Assembly: GCA_013215505.1 (NCBI GenBank)
Contig: JABSQZ010000013.1
Coordinates: 62,001 to 126,000 of the forward strand
Length of the DNA: 64,000 nucleotides
Direction: 5' to 3'
Origin: Oceanospirillaceae bacterium
GTDB lineage: Bacteria > Pseudomonadota > Gammaproteobacteria > Pseudomonadales > Balneatricaceae
Every line of letters starts with the position of its first letter. The stretch's first letter is position 1. Positions 1-9,460 of the stretch are shown piece by piece. A program made the translations under genes and the position numbers. Under the pieces are notes generated by a model. That model was not told where the DNA came from. It worked only from the letters and a program-made list of their open reading frames with translations, and did not search any database.

Positions 1-64
1 TGCGCTGCGGCTCAAAGCAGAGCAAAATACCGGCATTATGTATCCCAGCAGAGGAAAATTTTGC

Positions 65-778
65 ATGACTCCTGCAAGCTCGCCTATTCATACCATCGTT
101 GATGACTTTGTAGCGCCGGTATGTGACGACTTTGTGCTGATTTTGTATCAAGATGCCGATATTTTATTGATCAACAAGCCAAGTGGTCTGCTCAGTTTAT
201 CGGGTAAAAACTCTCTGAACTGGGATTCGGTACACTACCGTTTAGTGCACGGGCAAGAGGGGGTGAGCCCTCCTTTCCCCCAGGCAAAATTAGTGCATAG
301 ATTAGATTTTGGGACCTCAGGCATTATGCTGGTGGGGTTGAATGCAGAGTCGACCAAACATCTCAATAAGCAGTTTCAAGCGCGAAGCATTCAAAAGCAT
401 TATATCGCCCTATTAGAGGGCTGGGTTGCAGATGATCAGGGGCAAATTAAAGCGCCGATAGCGAAAGATAAAATGCTGTTTCCGCGGGTGAAAATTTGTC
501 GTAGCACAGGTAAAGCGGCCCTCAGTGAATACCAGGTATTACAACGATTAGAGCAACCGCGGCGCACCTTGGTGCAATTTACGCCTCTAACAGGGCGCAC
601 CCACCAGTTACGGATTCATAGCCAGGCAATTGGCCACCCAATTCTTGGCTGTGATCTGTATAAAAATGATCACAGTGAGCAGATGGCAGACCGTTTGCTA
701 TTACACGCCAGTGACTTGTATTTTGAACATCCTAATGGCAGTGAACAATTCCATGGACAGTGTCCCTGTGCATTTTAA
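65..778 (+). CDS. rluA: RluA-family rRNA/tRNA pseudouridine synthase
   Basis: 237 aa enzyme that isomerises uridine to pseudouridine in structured RNA (in E. coli, 23S rRNA and tRNA). It opens with the RluA-type stretch LILYQDADILLINKPSGLLS. The catalytic motif HRLDFGTSG carries the nucleophilic Asp, and the C-terminal GRTHQLRIHSQAIGHPILG and LLLHA motifs are intact. Length matches E. coli RluA (about 220 aa). The ATG at 65 is chosen because GAGGAAA lies about 9 bases upstream; an ATG at 38 in frame has no ribosome site. A decayed second copy lies at about 3500-4014. Function by family is firm; the exact RNA target is inferred. Confidence 0.9.
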   Translation: MTPASSPIHTIVDDFVAPVCDDFVLILYQDADILLINKPSGLLSLSGKNSLNWDSVHYRLVHGQEGVSPPFPQAKLVHRLDFGTSGIMLVGLNAESTKHLNKQFQARSIQKHYIALLEGWVADDQGQIKAPIAKDKMLFPRVKICRSTGKAALSEYQVLQRLEQPRRTLVQFTPLTGRTHQLRIHSQAIGHPILGCDLYKNDHSEQMADRLLLHASDLYFEHPNGSEQFHGQCPCAF

Positions 779-1301
779 TAAGAGTGGCCATATTGGTTTT
801 CCTGCGCTTTTTTGTACCGCTAGTAAGAGTAAACATTTCTACTGGTTATTGCTCAAAGGTGATTTTATCGAATAACAGCCGTGCTAAAACTCGACTCATT
901 GTTCCAGGCAGCGGCATGACTCTAGGGTAAAGTGCTGAGGGAAATAAGCGGGGCAGGCTGTAAAAATCATTTATTTATAAGGGTTTAAAGTGATTTAACA
1001 GCTAAACCCTTTCTGGAATAGGCATGGGATTTTCTACAAGCGTTGGCAGGTGAGTTTCATCTAACAGCCTATACCTGTGTTTCAGTGGTTATATTTAATT
1101 GATCAAAAAACACACAAATTATTTGACCCTGCTAAGAGGGTTATATATAGTGCCCGCAGCTAGAAAGAAAGTCTCTTGTTTGAAGTCTCCATTACGTAAG
1201 TTCACGTCCTGTAGTTTCCAAGTGTTACAAAATTTCAGTCTGTTTCACCATACAAATGCCTTTATAGGCGCACTTAATTTTTTAAAATACAGGATAATAT
1301 T
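779..1301 (+). other. Intergenic region / cold-shock leader
   Basis: No convincing gene. The last 150-200 bases before the cold-shock gene are AU-rich, and cspA-type genes commonly carry a long structured 5' leader, so part of this stretch may be transcribed leader. That is an inference; no cold-box sequence was identified with confidence. Confidence 0.3.
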
Positions 1302-1511
1302 ATGTCTAATACAACTACTGGTACAGTTAAATGGTTCAACGAAACTAAAGGTTTTGGTTTTATTGAGCAAGAGTCAGGTCCAGACGTTTTTGCCCACTTT
1401 AGCGCTATTGCGGGTGATGGTTTCAAAACTTTAGCAGAAGGCCAGCGCGTTGAGTTTGTTGTAACTCAAGGTCAGAAAGGTCCTCAGGCGGAAAATATTG
1501 TAGCTATCTAA
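1302..1511 (+). CDS. CspA-family cold-shock protein
   Basis: 69 aa single cold-shock domain (five-stranded OB-fold) that binds single-stranded RNA/DNA and melts mRNA structure. The start reads [15 protein letters not shown], which holds the RNP1 motif KGFGFI, followed by the RNP2-like DVFAHFSAI. Length is typical for CspA, CspC and CspE. AGGA lies close upstream of the ATG. A GC-rich hairpin (1524-1542) and a second hairpin with a T-tract (1576-1614) follow the stop. Which paralogue it represents (cold-inducible or constitutive) cannot be told. Confidence 0.95.
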   Translation: MSNTTTGTVKWFNETKGFGFIEQESGPDVFAHFSAIAGDGFKTLAEGQRVEFVVTQGQKGPQAENIVAI

Positions 1512-1575
1512 CGGACGGCTATAGCCCGGCTAGTTCCCGGGCAAAAAAGCTACTAGTGTGAATGGGTAGTAAATT

Positions 1576-1614
1576 AAAGGGCATACTTTAACGAGTAAGC
1601 CCTTTTCTCGTTTT
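1576..1614 (+). terminator. Probable rho-independent terminator after the cold-shock gene
   Basis: A 7-bp stem AAAGGGC / GCCCTTT (1576-1582 with 1599-1605) is followed by T-rich sequence (TTTTCTCGTTTT). The 16-base loop is long, so strength is uncertain. Confidence 0.5.
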
Positions 1615-2309
1615 GGGCAGCTCAAATCTAAGGTTTTATCTTTTGTCAAACACTCCTCAATGTAGTCACGAACATTAGCCCTGGTGTGCCTTTCGCTTTG
1701 ATCTAAAATTTCCCAGCAAAGTAAAAATGACTATTGTGTAGAAACAGCGCATTACCGTCGCTTTAGCATGCAATGGCGGGGCACACAGTGGTGAGCCAAA
1801 AAACAGTCAATACCTCTTTGAGTCTTTATAAAAAAATAAACGCTGCTAGTTGCACGCAAATCTTACATATATGCGTTCAAAACTGAAATTGTTAAGAGGA
1901 TAGCTGATCTCGGTAATTAGGCCTCTGATGTGACAGTCAGTTATTAACGACGAGGCTTGCAAATTGTCTTGGTTTTAATACCATAAAAGCTGCTATTATA
2001 GCTGCCTAACCATAGGGCGTTCAGCCATGCTTGGTCTTCGTTTTAATTCCATTAATACCTAGTTGTTTAGTGACAATCCAGACCTACACGAACGGGTAAA
2101 AGATCATTAAACTGTAGTAGTGTCAGCGCTATAGATGACAAAGTCGAGGGCTGTCCTATTCGACAGAGGCATCTAACAAGCAGTTTAAGCCACTCACCTC
2201 GCTCTCCTGGACAAATCATTGGGTGGCTTGCAGTTGACCTCTGTGTGAGATACGTCAATTACTTAAGCAGGTAGAACAATCTAATTCTCCAGAGCAATAA
2301 ATTGATATC
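1615..2309. other. Intergenic stretch without a recognisable gene
   Basis: About 700 bases with no ORF showing family motifs. A 63-codon reading frame on the minus strand (2067-2258) has no supporting signals. It may hold the promoter of the Rho-like gene. Confidence 0.3.
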
Positions 2310-3254
2310 ATGATGAAAAAAACATTATCTTTAAAGATCAAAAGAAATAAAGTCTCAAAGCAAGTAGACGAGGTGTTCAAGAATGCATCTGATGATGACC
2401 CACAACAGCGTTTTTCCAATGGAATAGCTATTAATCCTACTCAGTGTATTCGCCTGGAATTAGGTTCTCAGCAACTTACCGCGCGAGCAATGGATTTGAT
2501 CACACCTATCGGAATGGGCCAGCGAGGTTTAATTGTTGCTCCACCGGGCTGTGGGAAAACTACCCTGTTAAAACAAATTTGTCAGTCGGTGGGGAAAGCA
2601 TATCCCGAGATAAAGTTGTATGCGTTACTGATTGATGAACGACCAGAAGAAGTGACTGATTTTAAACGTAGCGTGTCGGCACAAGTACACGCCTCATCCT
2701 CAGATGAAAGCTATGAGCAACATGTGCGTGTGGCGAATCAACTCCTTAACACCGCCCGTGCGGAAGCTGGCGAAGGGCACGATGTTATGATTGTCATTGA
2801 CTCTCTCACCAGGCTCTCACGAGTACATAATGCAGAGCGAAAGAGTAGCGGTCGTACAATATCGGGCGGACTTGATGCCAGGGCCTTGGAAATACCACGA
2901 AAACTGTTTGGCGCAGCGAGAAAGATTGAAGATGGTGGGTCACTTACCATTCTAGCGACGATACTGGTGGATACCGGAAGCCGGATGGATGAGGTGATAT
3001 TTGAAGAATTCAAGGGCACGGGTAATATGGAGGTTGTTTTATCACGGGAGATTGCCAATCAGCGAGTTTTCCCAGCGTTAGATATTGCTAAAAGTAGCAC
3101 GCGCCGTGAGGAGCTGCTTATAAATTCTAAAGATATTGAAAAGGTAAGAGTACTGCGCAGGGAGCTTAGCGACCTTAAACCGCTAGCAAGCGCCAGGAAA
3201 CTTGTAGAATTACTAGAAAAATACCCAACCAATGCAGAGTTGTTGAACCGTTAG
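2310..3254 (+). CDS. Rho-like ATPase lacking the N-terminal RNA-binding domain
   Basis: 314 aa, clearly homologous to the RecA-type ATPase half of transcription terminator Rho, which is about 420 aa in most bacteria. Residues about 45-314 align with E. coli Rho from about residue 145 to the end. Visible are GQRGLIVAPP plus the P-loop GCGKTTLL, the catalytic-Glu segment LLIDERPEEVTDF, Walker B VIDSLTRLSR, an R-loop/Q-loop region SGRTISGGLDA, EEFKGTGNMEVVLSR and STRREELL. The N-terminal helical and cold-shock-fold primary RNA-binding domains are absent and replaced by about 45 basic residues. The P-loop reads PPGCGKT where canonical Rho has PPKAGKT. It is a paralogue or specialised helicase rather than the housekeeping rho. 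No strong ribosome site is seen; ATG 2313 is an alternative start. Confidence 0.85.
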   Translation: MMKKTLSLKIKRNKVSKQVDEVFKNASDDDPQQRFSNGIAINPTQCIRLELGSQQLTARAMDLITPIGMGQRGLIVAPPGCGKTTLLKQICQSVGKAYPEIKLYALLIDERPEEVTDFKRSVSAQVHASSSDESYEQHVRVANQLLNTARAEAGEGHDVMIVIDSLTRLSRVHNAERKSSGRTISGGLDARALEIPRKLFGAARKIEDGGSLTILATILVDTGSRMDEVIFEEFKGTGNMEVVLSREIANQRVFPALDIAKSSTRREELLINSKDIEKVRVLRRELSDLKPLASARKLVELLEKYPTNAELLNR

Positions 3255-3499
3255 TTGCCAAAAGTATTAAAATCTGTCTATCAAAAGACTGAATTTACCT
3301 AGACGATCAACCTAGAAGACGGGGTCTGGTCGAAACAATAAGTTCAGCTGATATGCTGAATAAAAAGAATATCCCGTTATAACTTGAAGTCTAAAAGTAG
3401 ATCTAAAGTACAACCCAAAAGAGGTTGCCAACGGGTCCTCTGCTTCTTAGGGTGTATCTGTTCATCAGCTGCCCTCCTGGTAATAGATGGACTGCAGGC

Positions 3500-4014
3500 A
3501 TACTCTAGCTCTGATCAGTTTGTCGGCTACCTCCCCCTCAACTGAGATTCGGTACTTACCCTTATAGTGCATGGACAAGAAGGGGAGTTTTGCATCCCCC
3601 CAGCCAAAATTAGTACCGAGATTCGATTTTTCAACTTCAGGGATTATGCTGGTGGGGGCTAGCTGCAGAGTCAACCCGACATCTCAATGAAAAGTCGCAA
3701 GCGGGTAGCATTAAAAAGCGTTATCTAACCCTGCTAGAGTGGTGGGTTGGGGAACACAGGTAAGTGAATACCTAGTATGAAAACGATTAGGGCAACCGTG
3801 TCGCAGCTTGCTGCAGTTTACTTCCCCGACTGGCGCACCCACCAGTAACGAATACATAGCCAGGCAATCAGCCACCCCATTCTAGGCTGTAATCTGTGTA
3901 AAAAATCATAGTGAGCAGATGGCAGATAGTTTGCTGTTACACGCCAGTGACTTGTATTGTGAACATCCTGATGGCGGTGAACAATTCCATGGACAGTGGC
4001 CCTGTTCATTTTAA
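3500..4014 (+). pseudogene. Decayed second copy of rluA
   Basis: This stretch aligns along its length with the intact rluA at about 180-778. Shared blocks include GAGATTCGGTAC, AGGGATTATGCTGGTGGGG, CATCTCAATGA, GGCGCACCCACCAGTAACG, GTGAGCAGATGGCAGA and ACGCCAGTGACTTGTATTG. The copy has in-frame stops, indels, and an internal deletion of roughly 80 bases relative to rluA (around 3755). The catalytic HRLD segment is lost (ACCGAGATTCGATTTT). The final stop TAA at 4012-4014 matches the position of the rluA stop. Non-functional duplicate. Confidence 0.85.
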
Positions 4015-4067
4015 AAAGAGCGGGCATATAATGGGTTACTGTCAAATCAGGTCCGGGCTGATACTTT

Positions 4068-7000
4068 CTAAATACCCTTCAGTAAATCAAGTAGTTCATC
4101 AATTTCTATAGGTTTAGCCAAATAATAATTTGCTCCAGATTGTAAACATTTCTCCTTGTCGCCGGGCATTACGTTTGCTGTGAGGGCAATAATAGTCGTT
4201 TCTTTAAAGCGATCAATATTACGAATCAACCCTATGGCTTGATAACCATCCATTTCAGGCATCATTATATCCATTAATATCACATCGATATCAGGATGTT
4301 CCTCTAACAAATTTAAACTTTGTGGGCCAGAAGAGGCAATTCTAACTTCATAGCCATATTTACGAAGAACTTTTGCCAATGAGAATAGATTACGCATATC
4401 ATCATCAACGAGTAGTATATTGGCTTTGGACGCAAGGTCTGTTTTATCTGTCTGAACTTCTTTGTTTAAGGGTAGTTTATTTGTTGGCTGGGGCTCAGGT
4501 ATAGGTTTAGGTTCTGAGTCGGTCTGCATTTGATTACTCGGATCGAGGTCTTTGGATTCGGTTGGTTGTATGTCATCTATGAGGTTTTTATTTTCAGAGT
4601 TGGGAGTTAATTGATTAGCAAACTGGGTCACAGCTGTTAATAACTCTTCATGGGAGTTGTCTGATTTAAGGATGACTTTACCGCCAAAGGGTGCAAGTTT
4701 TTTATGTTGCTCAACAGAGAGCTCCATGCCGGAATGTATGATTATAAATATGGATAAGTCTATTGATTTATCAACGGATAACTTATCTAAAAGAGCAAAT
4801 CCTGATATATCCGGGAGGCCCAGATCTAATATAATAACATCGAATTTTTGCTGATGAATGATGTCAAGTGCAGCTTGGCCTGTATTAACACCGCTAATTC
4901 TAACATCTAATGATTTAAGCAATTTTTTAATCGCGAATAGCGCAGCACTATCATCCTCTACTATTAAAACAGTAGGCAAACCTTGTTTATTATCGGTAAG
5001 TAAATCGATTATTGATTTTAATTTATCACTGCTAACAGGTTTACTAGACTGGCCTACAGCACCTAATTCACGCATATTACTGAGATTATCAAGGGCACTG
5101 ATCAAGTGCACGGGAATATGTTGTGTTGCCTGGTTGGATTTAAGCTTGGCTAACACCCCTGCGCCATCTAATCCTGGTAGCATGTAATCAAGTATGATCC
5201 CGCTAAAATCATGTTCAGTGGATAGCTGTACACCTGTTTCGCCATCTGATGCGACAATTGCCTGACAGTTTTGAGCGTGGCAAGTGTCGTAGAGGATTTT
5301 TGCAAAATGTCGATCGTCTTCGACGATTAATAGCAATTTTTTGTCTGACTCTAATTGGTCTCTATCATCGATAAATGGAGGGAATGAGTGGCCAGTCAGT
5401 AATCTTGTAGTAACCGCATTTGTTTTATCGAAAGTATCGGCTAGTACCCTTTCTTTATCTGGAAGCTGCTTTACGTCGGCTCTTGCATTAATATGGCTGA
5501 CTGTTTCAGTATCGACAATAACATTTTGTTCATCTCGTACTGGTAAAACCAACTTAAACACAGAGCCTTTGCCCAAAATGCTTTGTAGTCCAATATCGCC
5601 ACCGAGAAAGTGAGCAAAACTTAATGAAATTGACAATCCGAGCCCGGTACCTCCGTGCTCTCGACTGGTTGAACCATCAGCCTGTTTGAATGCTTCGAAG
5701 ACATGGCTTTGCTTGGACTCTTCGATACCTATACCAGTGTCTTTTATGGCAAAGACGATGACATCTTCAGATTCATCCAGTAGACCTCTTTCTGAATGGG
5801 CACAAATATCCAAAGTGACCGACCCTTGTTTAGTAAATTTAATCGCATTGCTGAGTAAATTAGTTATGATTTGTCCTAATTTCATGCTGTCTGTGAGGAT
5901 AAATGGCGGCAAATTCTCTGCAAGAACAATTTTAAAGTCAATCGACTTATCTTCGGCCATGTGTTTGAATCGATTTTTCATACCATGTGCAAAATCGGAG
6001 AGTGACACTTGCTCTTGATTAAACTGCATTTGTCCGGCTTCGACTTTCGATAAGTCTAGAATATCATTAATTAAGCCTAACAAATGCCGCCCACTATCGT
6101 GGATCACTTCTGCTGATTCAACATCGTCTTCAGATAAGTTGCCATCGGAATTTTCAGCGAGCAGGCGAGCCAGAATTAACAGGCTGTTTAACGGTGTTCT
6201 CAGCTCATGGGACATGTTTGCCAAAAATTCTGATTTGTATTGGCTCGCCTGTGCAAGTTCTTCTGCTGATAATTTTAGTTCCTCTTGCTGTATTTGCAGT
6301 TCTGTTGATTTGCGTTGCGAGTCGTTGAGTAAAAGATTGAGTTGCATTCGATCTTGAGAAGACTGCAGTGAAATTGCAATCGTCTCGGACACTAAATCTA
6401 ACAACTCGAGTTTATTTTCAGAAAATGGACTAAACATACCAATCTCTAAAAGTGCTTTCACCTCGCTGCCGACGCTGAAAGGGCAGAGCAATATTTGTTT
6501 TGGCTGAGCATTGCCCAAAGTTGTACCAACCTTGGTATAGTCATCAGGAATATCAGAAATCAATATTGCTTTGTTTTCCAAAACTGCCTGGCCTAAGATT
6601 CCCTGACCTTTTTTAAACGACCTAAAGACAATATCCGTTGAGTTTACAGCGTAGCGTCCTCTTAAGTGGTACACCTTAGAGTTAGTGTCATAAACATATA
6701 AAAAGCTAAGTGGGCTATCCAGGTAACTTGAAAGAAAAGTGGTTACCCGGGAGGATATTTCATCAACCTCCAATTGGCCGCGAATCTTTTCGTAAAGGTA
6801 GTTTTGACCCGATTTTAACCATTGTTGTTGTTCATTCTCTGAGGAAGATTTTTTTAGCTGTTGGGTCATATTGAGTAGGGCTATCGATAATTGATCTTTG
6901 TCTGTACGAGGGTGAATGTCGTCACTGAAATCGCCATTGGCAATATCGGTTGCGATTTTTGCAATGTCAGCCAACGATCGTGTCATATCATTAAATAGCT

Positions 7001-8024
7001 CGGCAAGTTGTACTAGCTCATCATCACCATCAATGGGTATTTGGTAATCAAGCGCTCCCTGTTGAACCGCTAATGCTCCCTGTCTAATATTCATAATTCG
7101 ATTGAGTACCAGACGAGAAATACTGATATGTAGCACGAAAAAAATCAGGGCCGCTATGATCAAAAATAACACCAGCATCAAACGCGATGCAGTTTTTACA
7201 AAACTAAAAACTTCTTCCCGATTAAACTCCAGCACAATTTGCAGGCCTTTTTCAATAAAGTCGGCCTCTCTTCGCGCCGATAGGATACTGATGGCATTAT
7301 CTGATTTGTTTTGTACACTGCTCTCGAGTAATAGCTGTTCAGCACTGTGAATTTGCAACCCAACGACAGGCATACCTGCTCGTTGTAATTCCCTACCACT
7401 CTCATCTAACAACTTGGAAACTTGTGTTTCCCAATCGTAAGAGACCAAGACCCAACCAATGACCTCTTCTTGAAATTTTACTGGCGAGATAAACCATTGC
7501 GTTCGAGATATGGGTAGGCCCAGACTAGATAACCAGGGATCCTCCAAAGGCATTATTGTCGAGATCTTGTCATGCATGTGTTCGCTAAGTCGTGGGATAT
7601 TTTTGGTGGAAGCACCTAACAGGTTTTCCCCAGGTATTCGCTTGCCTTCGCTATCCCGGGTTGTAACTGCAAAAATCTCACCGTCTTGGTCGATTAAAAT
7701 AACGTAGTGAAAAAAAGGATAAATTGTAACCAGACGATTAATTGCCTGGGAAATCCCACGGCTTGACAATTGATTGAGCGAACGAGTGATAGTGGGCTCG
7801 CTAGATATAATTGAGCCAATATTGACAATTTCTTTATGTTTGTTGCGTAGCTGTTGTACAACAGAATTAAGCTGATTATTTAAGTCTACTTCAGCACGCT
7901 TGGATACATAGTCTTCAAAATAGGATGTAACCAGCAAAAAAAGTAGGCTAAATGAAATCAAAATAACGACTAAAATTAGCGCATTTATCCTGAAATTAAG
8001 TTGCTTAAATTTAGCTATTTTCAT
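4068..8024 (-). CDS. Membrane hybrid histidine kinase: sensor-HAMP-GAF-HisKA-HATPase-REC-REC-REC
   Basis: 1318 aa. Two membrane helices (about residues 15-35 and 283-303) bracket a periplasmic sensor resembling a Cache-type domain. HAMP-type segments follow, including GDFSDDIHPRTDKDQL near residue 365, then a GAF domain (about 420-560) and a coiled coil. The H-box [12 protein letters not shown] carries the phosphoryl His near 604, and the N-box NLLSNAIKFT lies near 720. Three receivers follow with acceptor Asp in ILDYMLPGLDG (about 945), ILDLGLPDISG (about 1065) and MDIMMPEMDG (about 1251). A Pro/Glu/Lys-rich linker separates the second and third. It starts 18 bases after a periplasmic binding protein gene, so the two probably form one sensing unit. 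The phosphorylated partner is unknown. Confidence 0.92.
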   Translation of the reverse strand: MKIAKFKQLNFRINALILVVILISFSLLFLLVTSYFEDYVSKRAEVDLNNQLNSVVQQLRNKHKEIVNIGSIISSEPTITRSLNQLSSRGISQAINRLVTIYPFFHYVILIDQDGEIFAVTTRDSEGKRIPGENLLGASTKNIPRLSEHMHDKISTIMPLEDPWLSSLGLPISRTQWFISPVKFQEEVIGWVLVSYDWETQVSKLLDESGRELQRAGMPVVGLQIHSAEQLLLESSVQNKSDNAISILSARREADFIEKGLQIVLEFNREEVFSFVKTASRLMLVLFLIIAALIFFVLHISISRLVLNRIMNIRQGALAVQQGALDYQIPIDGDDELVQLAELFNDMTRSLADIAKIATDIANGDFSDDIHPRTDKDQLSIALLNMTQQLKKSSSENEQQQWLKSGQNYLYEKIRGQLEVDEISSRVTTFLSSYLDSPLSFLYVYDTNSKVYHLRGRYAVNSTDIVFRSFKKGQGILGQAVLENKAILISDIPDDYTKVGTTLGNAQPKQILLCPFSVGSEVKALLEIGMFSPFSENKLELLDLVSETIAISLQSSQDRMQLNLLLNDSQRKSTELQIQQEELKLSAEELAQASQYKSEFLANMSHELRTPLNSLLILARLLAENSDGNLSEDDVESAEVIHDSGRHLLGLINDILDLSKVEAGQMQFNQEQVSLSDFAHGMKNRFKHMAEDKSIDFKIVLAENLPPFILTDSMKLGQIITNLLSNAIKFTKQGSVTLDICAHSERGLLDESEDVIVFAIKDTGIGIEESKQSHVFEAFKQADGSTSREHGGTGLGLSISLSFAHFLGGDIGLQSILGKGSVFKLVLPVRDEQNVIVDTETVSHINARADVKQLPDKERVLADTFDKTNAVTTRLLTGHSFPPFIDDRDQLESDKKLLLIVEDDRHFAKILYDTCHAQNCQAIVASDGETGVQLSTEHDFSGIILDYMLPGLDGAGVLAKLKSNQATQHIPVHLISALDNLSNMRELGAVGQSSKPVSSDKLKSIIDLLTDNKQGLPTVLIVEDDSAALFAIKKLLKSLDVRISGVNTGQAALDIIHQQKFDVIILDLGLPDISGFALLDKLSVDKSIDLSIFIIIHSGMELSVEQHKKLAPFGGKVILKSDNSHEELLTAVTQFANQLTPNSENKNLIDDIQPTESKDLDPSNQMQTDSEPKPIPEPQPTNKLPLNKEVQTDKTDLASKANILLVDDDMRNLFSLAKVLRKYGYEVRIASSGPQSLNLLEEHPDIDVILMDIMMPEMDGYQAIGLIRNIDRFKETTIIALTANVMPGDKEKCLQSGANYYLAKPIEIDELLDLLKGI

Positions 8025-8042
8025 AAGAGAGTTATTTATCTA

Positions 8043-9017
8043 TCAATCGAGATATTTTACATTGGGAATACTCGCTGGAATTTCGATGCCGAGTAATTCC
8101 ATACTTTTTCGGTTGACCAGAATCAAGGGTGGCTGGTGGAGCCTGCTCTGTATTTTTGTTGGTTTCACCTTATTAAGGAGTATTTGCACAGCCATTTCAC
8201 CAGACATATATCCTATGGTGTAAAAATCGGCGACAGGTCCAAAGGTAGAGCCTGCTTCGACGCCTTTTTTGTTAGAACTTAAGATAGGAATTTTCATTTT
8301 TTGCGCGACTTTAATGAGCATTTCTTCACCACCGCCTTGCATTAAAGTATCAGTGGTCGTAATAAATGCGTCGACTTTACCCGCAAGTGAATCAGCCATT
8401 TTCTTAACTTCCAGTATATCGTTAGGTTGCTGGTCTAGGACTTCCAAGCCTTTTTTGCGCAGAAGTCTGCTCAAATTGACTGCCTGAATTTTTGAATTAG
8501 GTTCACCTTTTCGATGAAAAATGGCAACCCGCTCAGCACCGGGCAATATAGTAGTCAACAAATTCACATACAAGTTAAAAGGCACAAAGTTACTGGTTCC
8601 TACCAAATTATTCCCAGAGTATTCGAATGATTCGATCAGTCCGCTATCCGCCGGGTATGTGACGATTGAAAATACGATAGGCGTAGAGCTTGGCATAATC
8701 TCTTTTACGATACTGGTGCCCGGAGTGGTGAGAGTATAGACAAGGTCGACTTTTTGTTGTTTAAAGGATTCTGCTATATCTTTCTGTTTTTGTTTGTCGC
8801 CATCGCTTTTACCATAAATGATTTTTAGGTTATCACCTTCAATAATTCCAGATTCCGCAAGCGCATCTTTAAAGCCTTTTAAATTGTTAGGGTATCCGCT
8901 CCAAACAGACACACCGATTGTATGCCCGGTTGTGTGTTCTGTCGCAAGTGTCAGATTACTGCTCAGAGCAACCAGTGCGATGCAGCTAAAAGACAGCCAC
9001 TGAAATTTCATTTTCAT
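8043..9017 (-). CDS. Periplasmic solute-binding protein, ABC_sub_bind (TrpX-like) family
   Basis: 324 aa with a signal peptide (MKMKFQWLSF...LALS-type core, cleavage near residue 25). The start of the mature domain reads IGVSVWSGYPNNLKGFKDAL, followed by GDNLKIIYGKSDGD, TTPGTSIVKE, PIVFSIVTYPADSGL and VGTSNF, typical of the PF04392 family that includes tryptophan/tyrosine-type binding proteins. No permease or ATPase gene lies beside it. It is followed closely by the hybrid kinase at 4068-8024, suggesting it presents ligand to the kinase sensor domain rather than to a transporter. AAAGGATT precedes the ATG at good spacing. Ligand unknown. Confidence 0.85.
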   Translation of the reverse strand: MKMKFQWLSFSCIALVALSSNLTLATEHTTGHTIGVSVWSGYPNNLKGFKDALAESGIIEGDNLKIIYGKSDGDKQKQKDIAESFKQQKVDLVYTLTTPGTSIVKEIMPSSTPIVFSIVTYPADSGLIESFEYSGNNLVGTSNFVPFNLYVNLLTTILPGAERVAIFHRKGEPNSKIQAVNLSRLLRKKGLEVLDQQPNDILEVKKMADSLAGKVDAFITTTDTLMQGGGEEMLIKVAQKMKIPILSSNKKGVEAGSTFGPVADFYTIGYMSGEMAVQILLNKVKPTKIQSRLHQPPLILVNRKSMELLGIEIPASIPNVKYLD

Positions 9018-9460
9018 GATTTAAATCCTTTTAAAACAATAAAATAGAGGTATAGAGTGGTCATTGAAGGACCTTGGTGGCAACCATATAGTGAAGTATA
9101 GTATAGATTATCAATCTTTATATTTTCGATGATGTTAAAGACTTTTCATTAGTTACTTTAAGTTCTCTTAATGATTAATAGTCGTGGATTAGCTTAAGAT
9201 TCTGGCAACGTTATCATCAGCAAAAGTAGTAATTCTGATCACTGCATTAATGGGCGGCTCCCTGCGCTGCGTCACAGCGCCAGGGCATGCCTGAGTAAGC
9301 TGTTGGTAAATTATAATTGATCTATTTTGGTTAAATGGCATCGACCATAAAGAGGTAAAGCATTAAATAAGAACTACACTTGTAGTGTTCCCTTGCCCGG
9401 ATAGATATCCTATATGCCAAACAGGTCGATTCAAAGATACACTATTAATGGCTATTTCTC
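9018..9460. promoter_or_regulatory. Divergent intergenic region
   Basis: Lies between the minus-strand binding protein/kinase pair and the plus-strand c-di-GMP regulator, so it should hold promoters for both. No palindromic operator could be picked out with confidence. Confidence 0.35.

Noticed and set aside
1099-1434. 111-codon plus-strand frame overlapping the cold-shock gene
   Set aside because: It runs through the leader and the cold-shock coding region in another frame; the Csp frame is certain.
1524-1542. GC-rich hairpin after the cold-shock gene as a terminator
   Set aside because: Followed by A, not T, on the coding strand; the next hairpin at 1576 fits better.
2067-2258. 63-codon frame on the minus strand upstream of the Rho-like gene
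   Set aside because: No ribosome site, no family motif, and composition like non-coding DNA.
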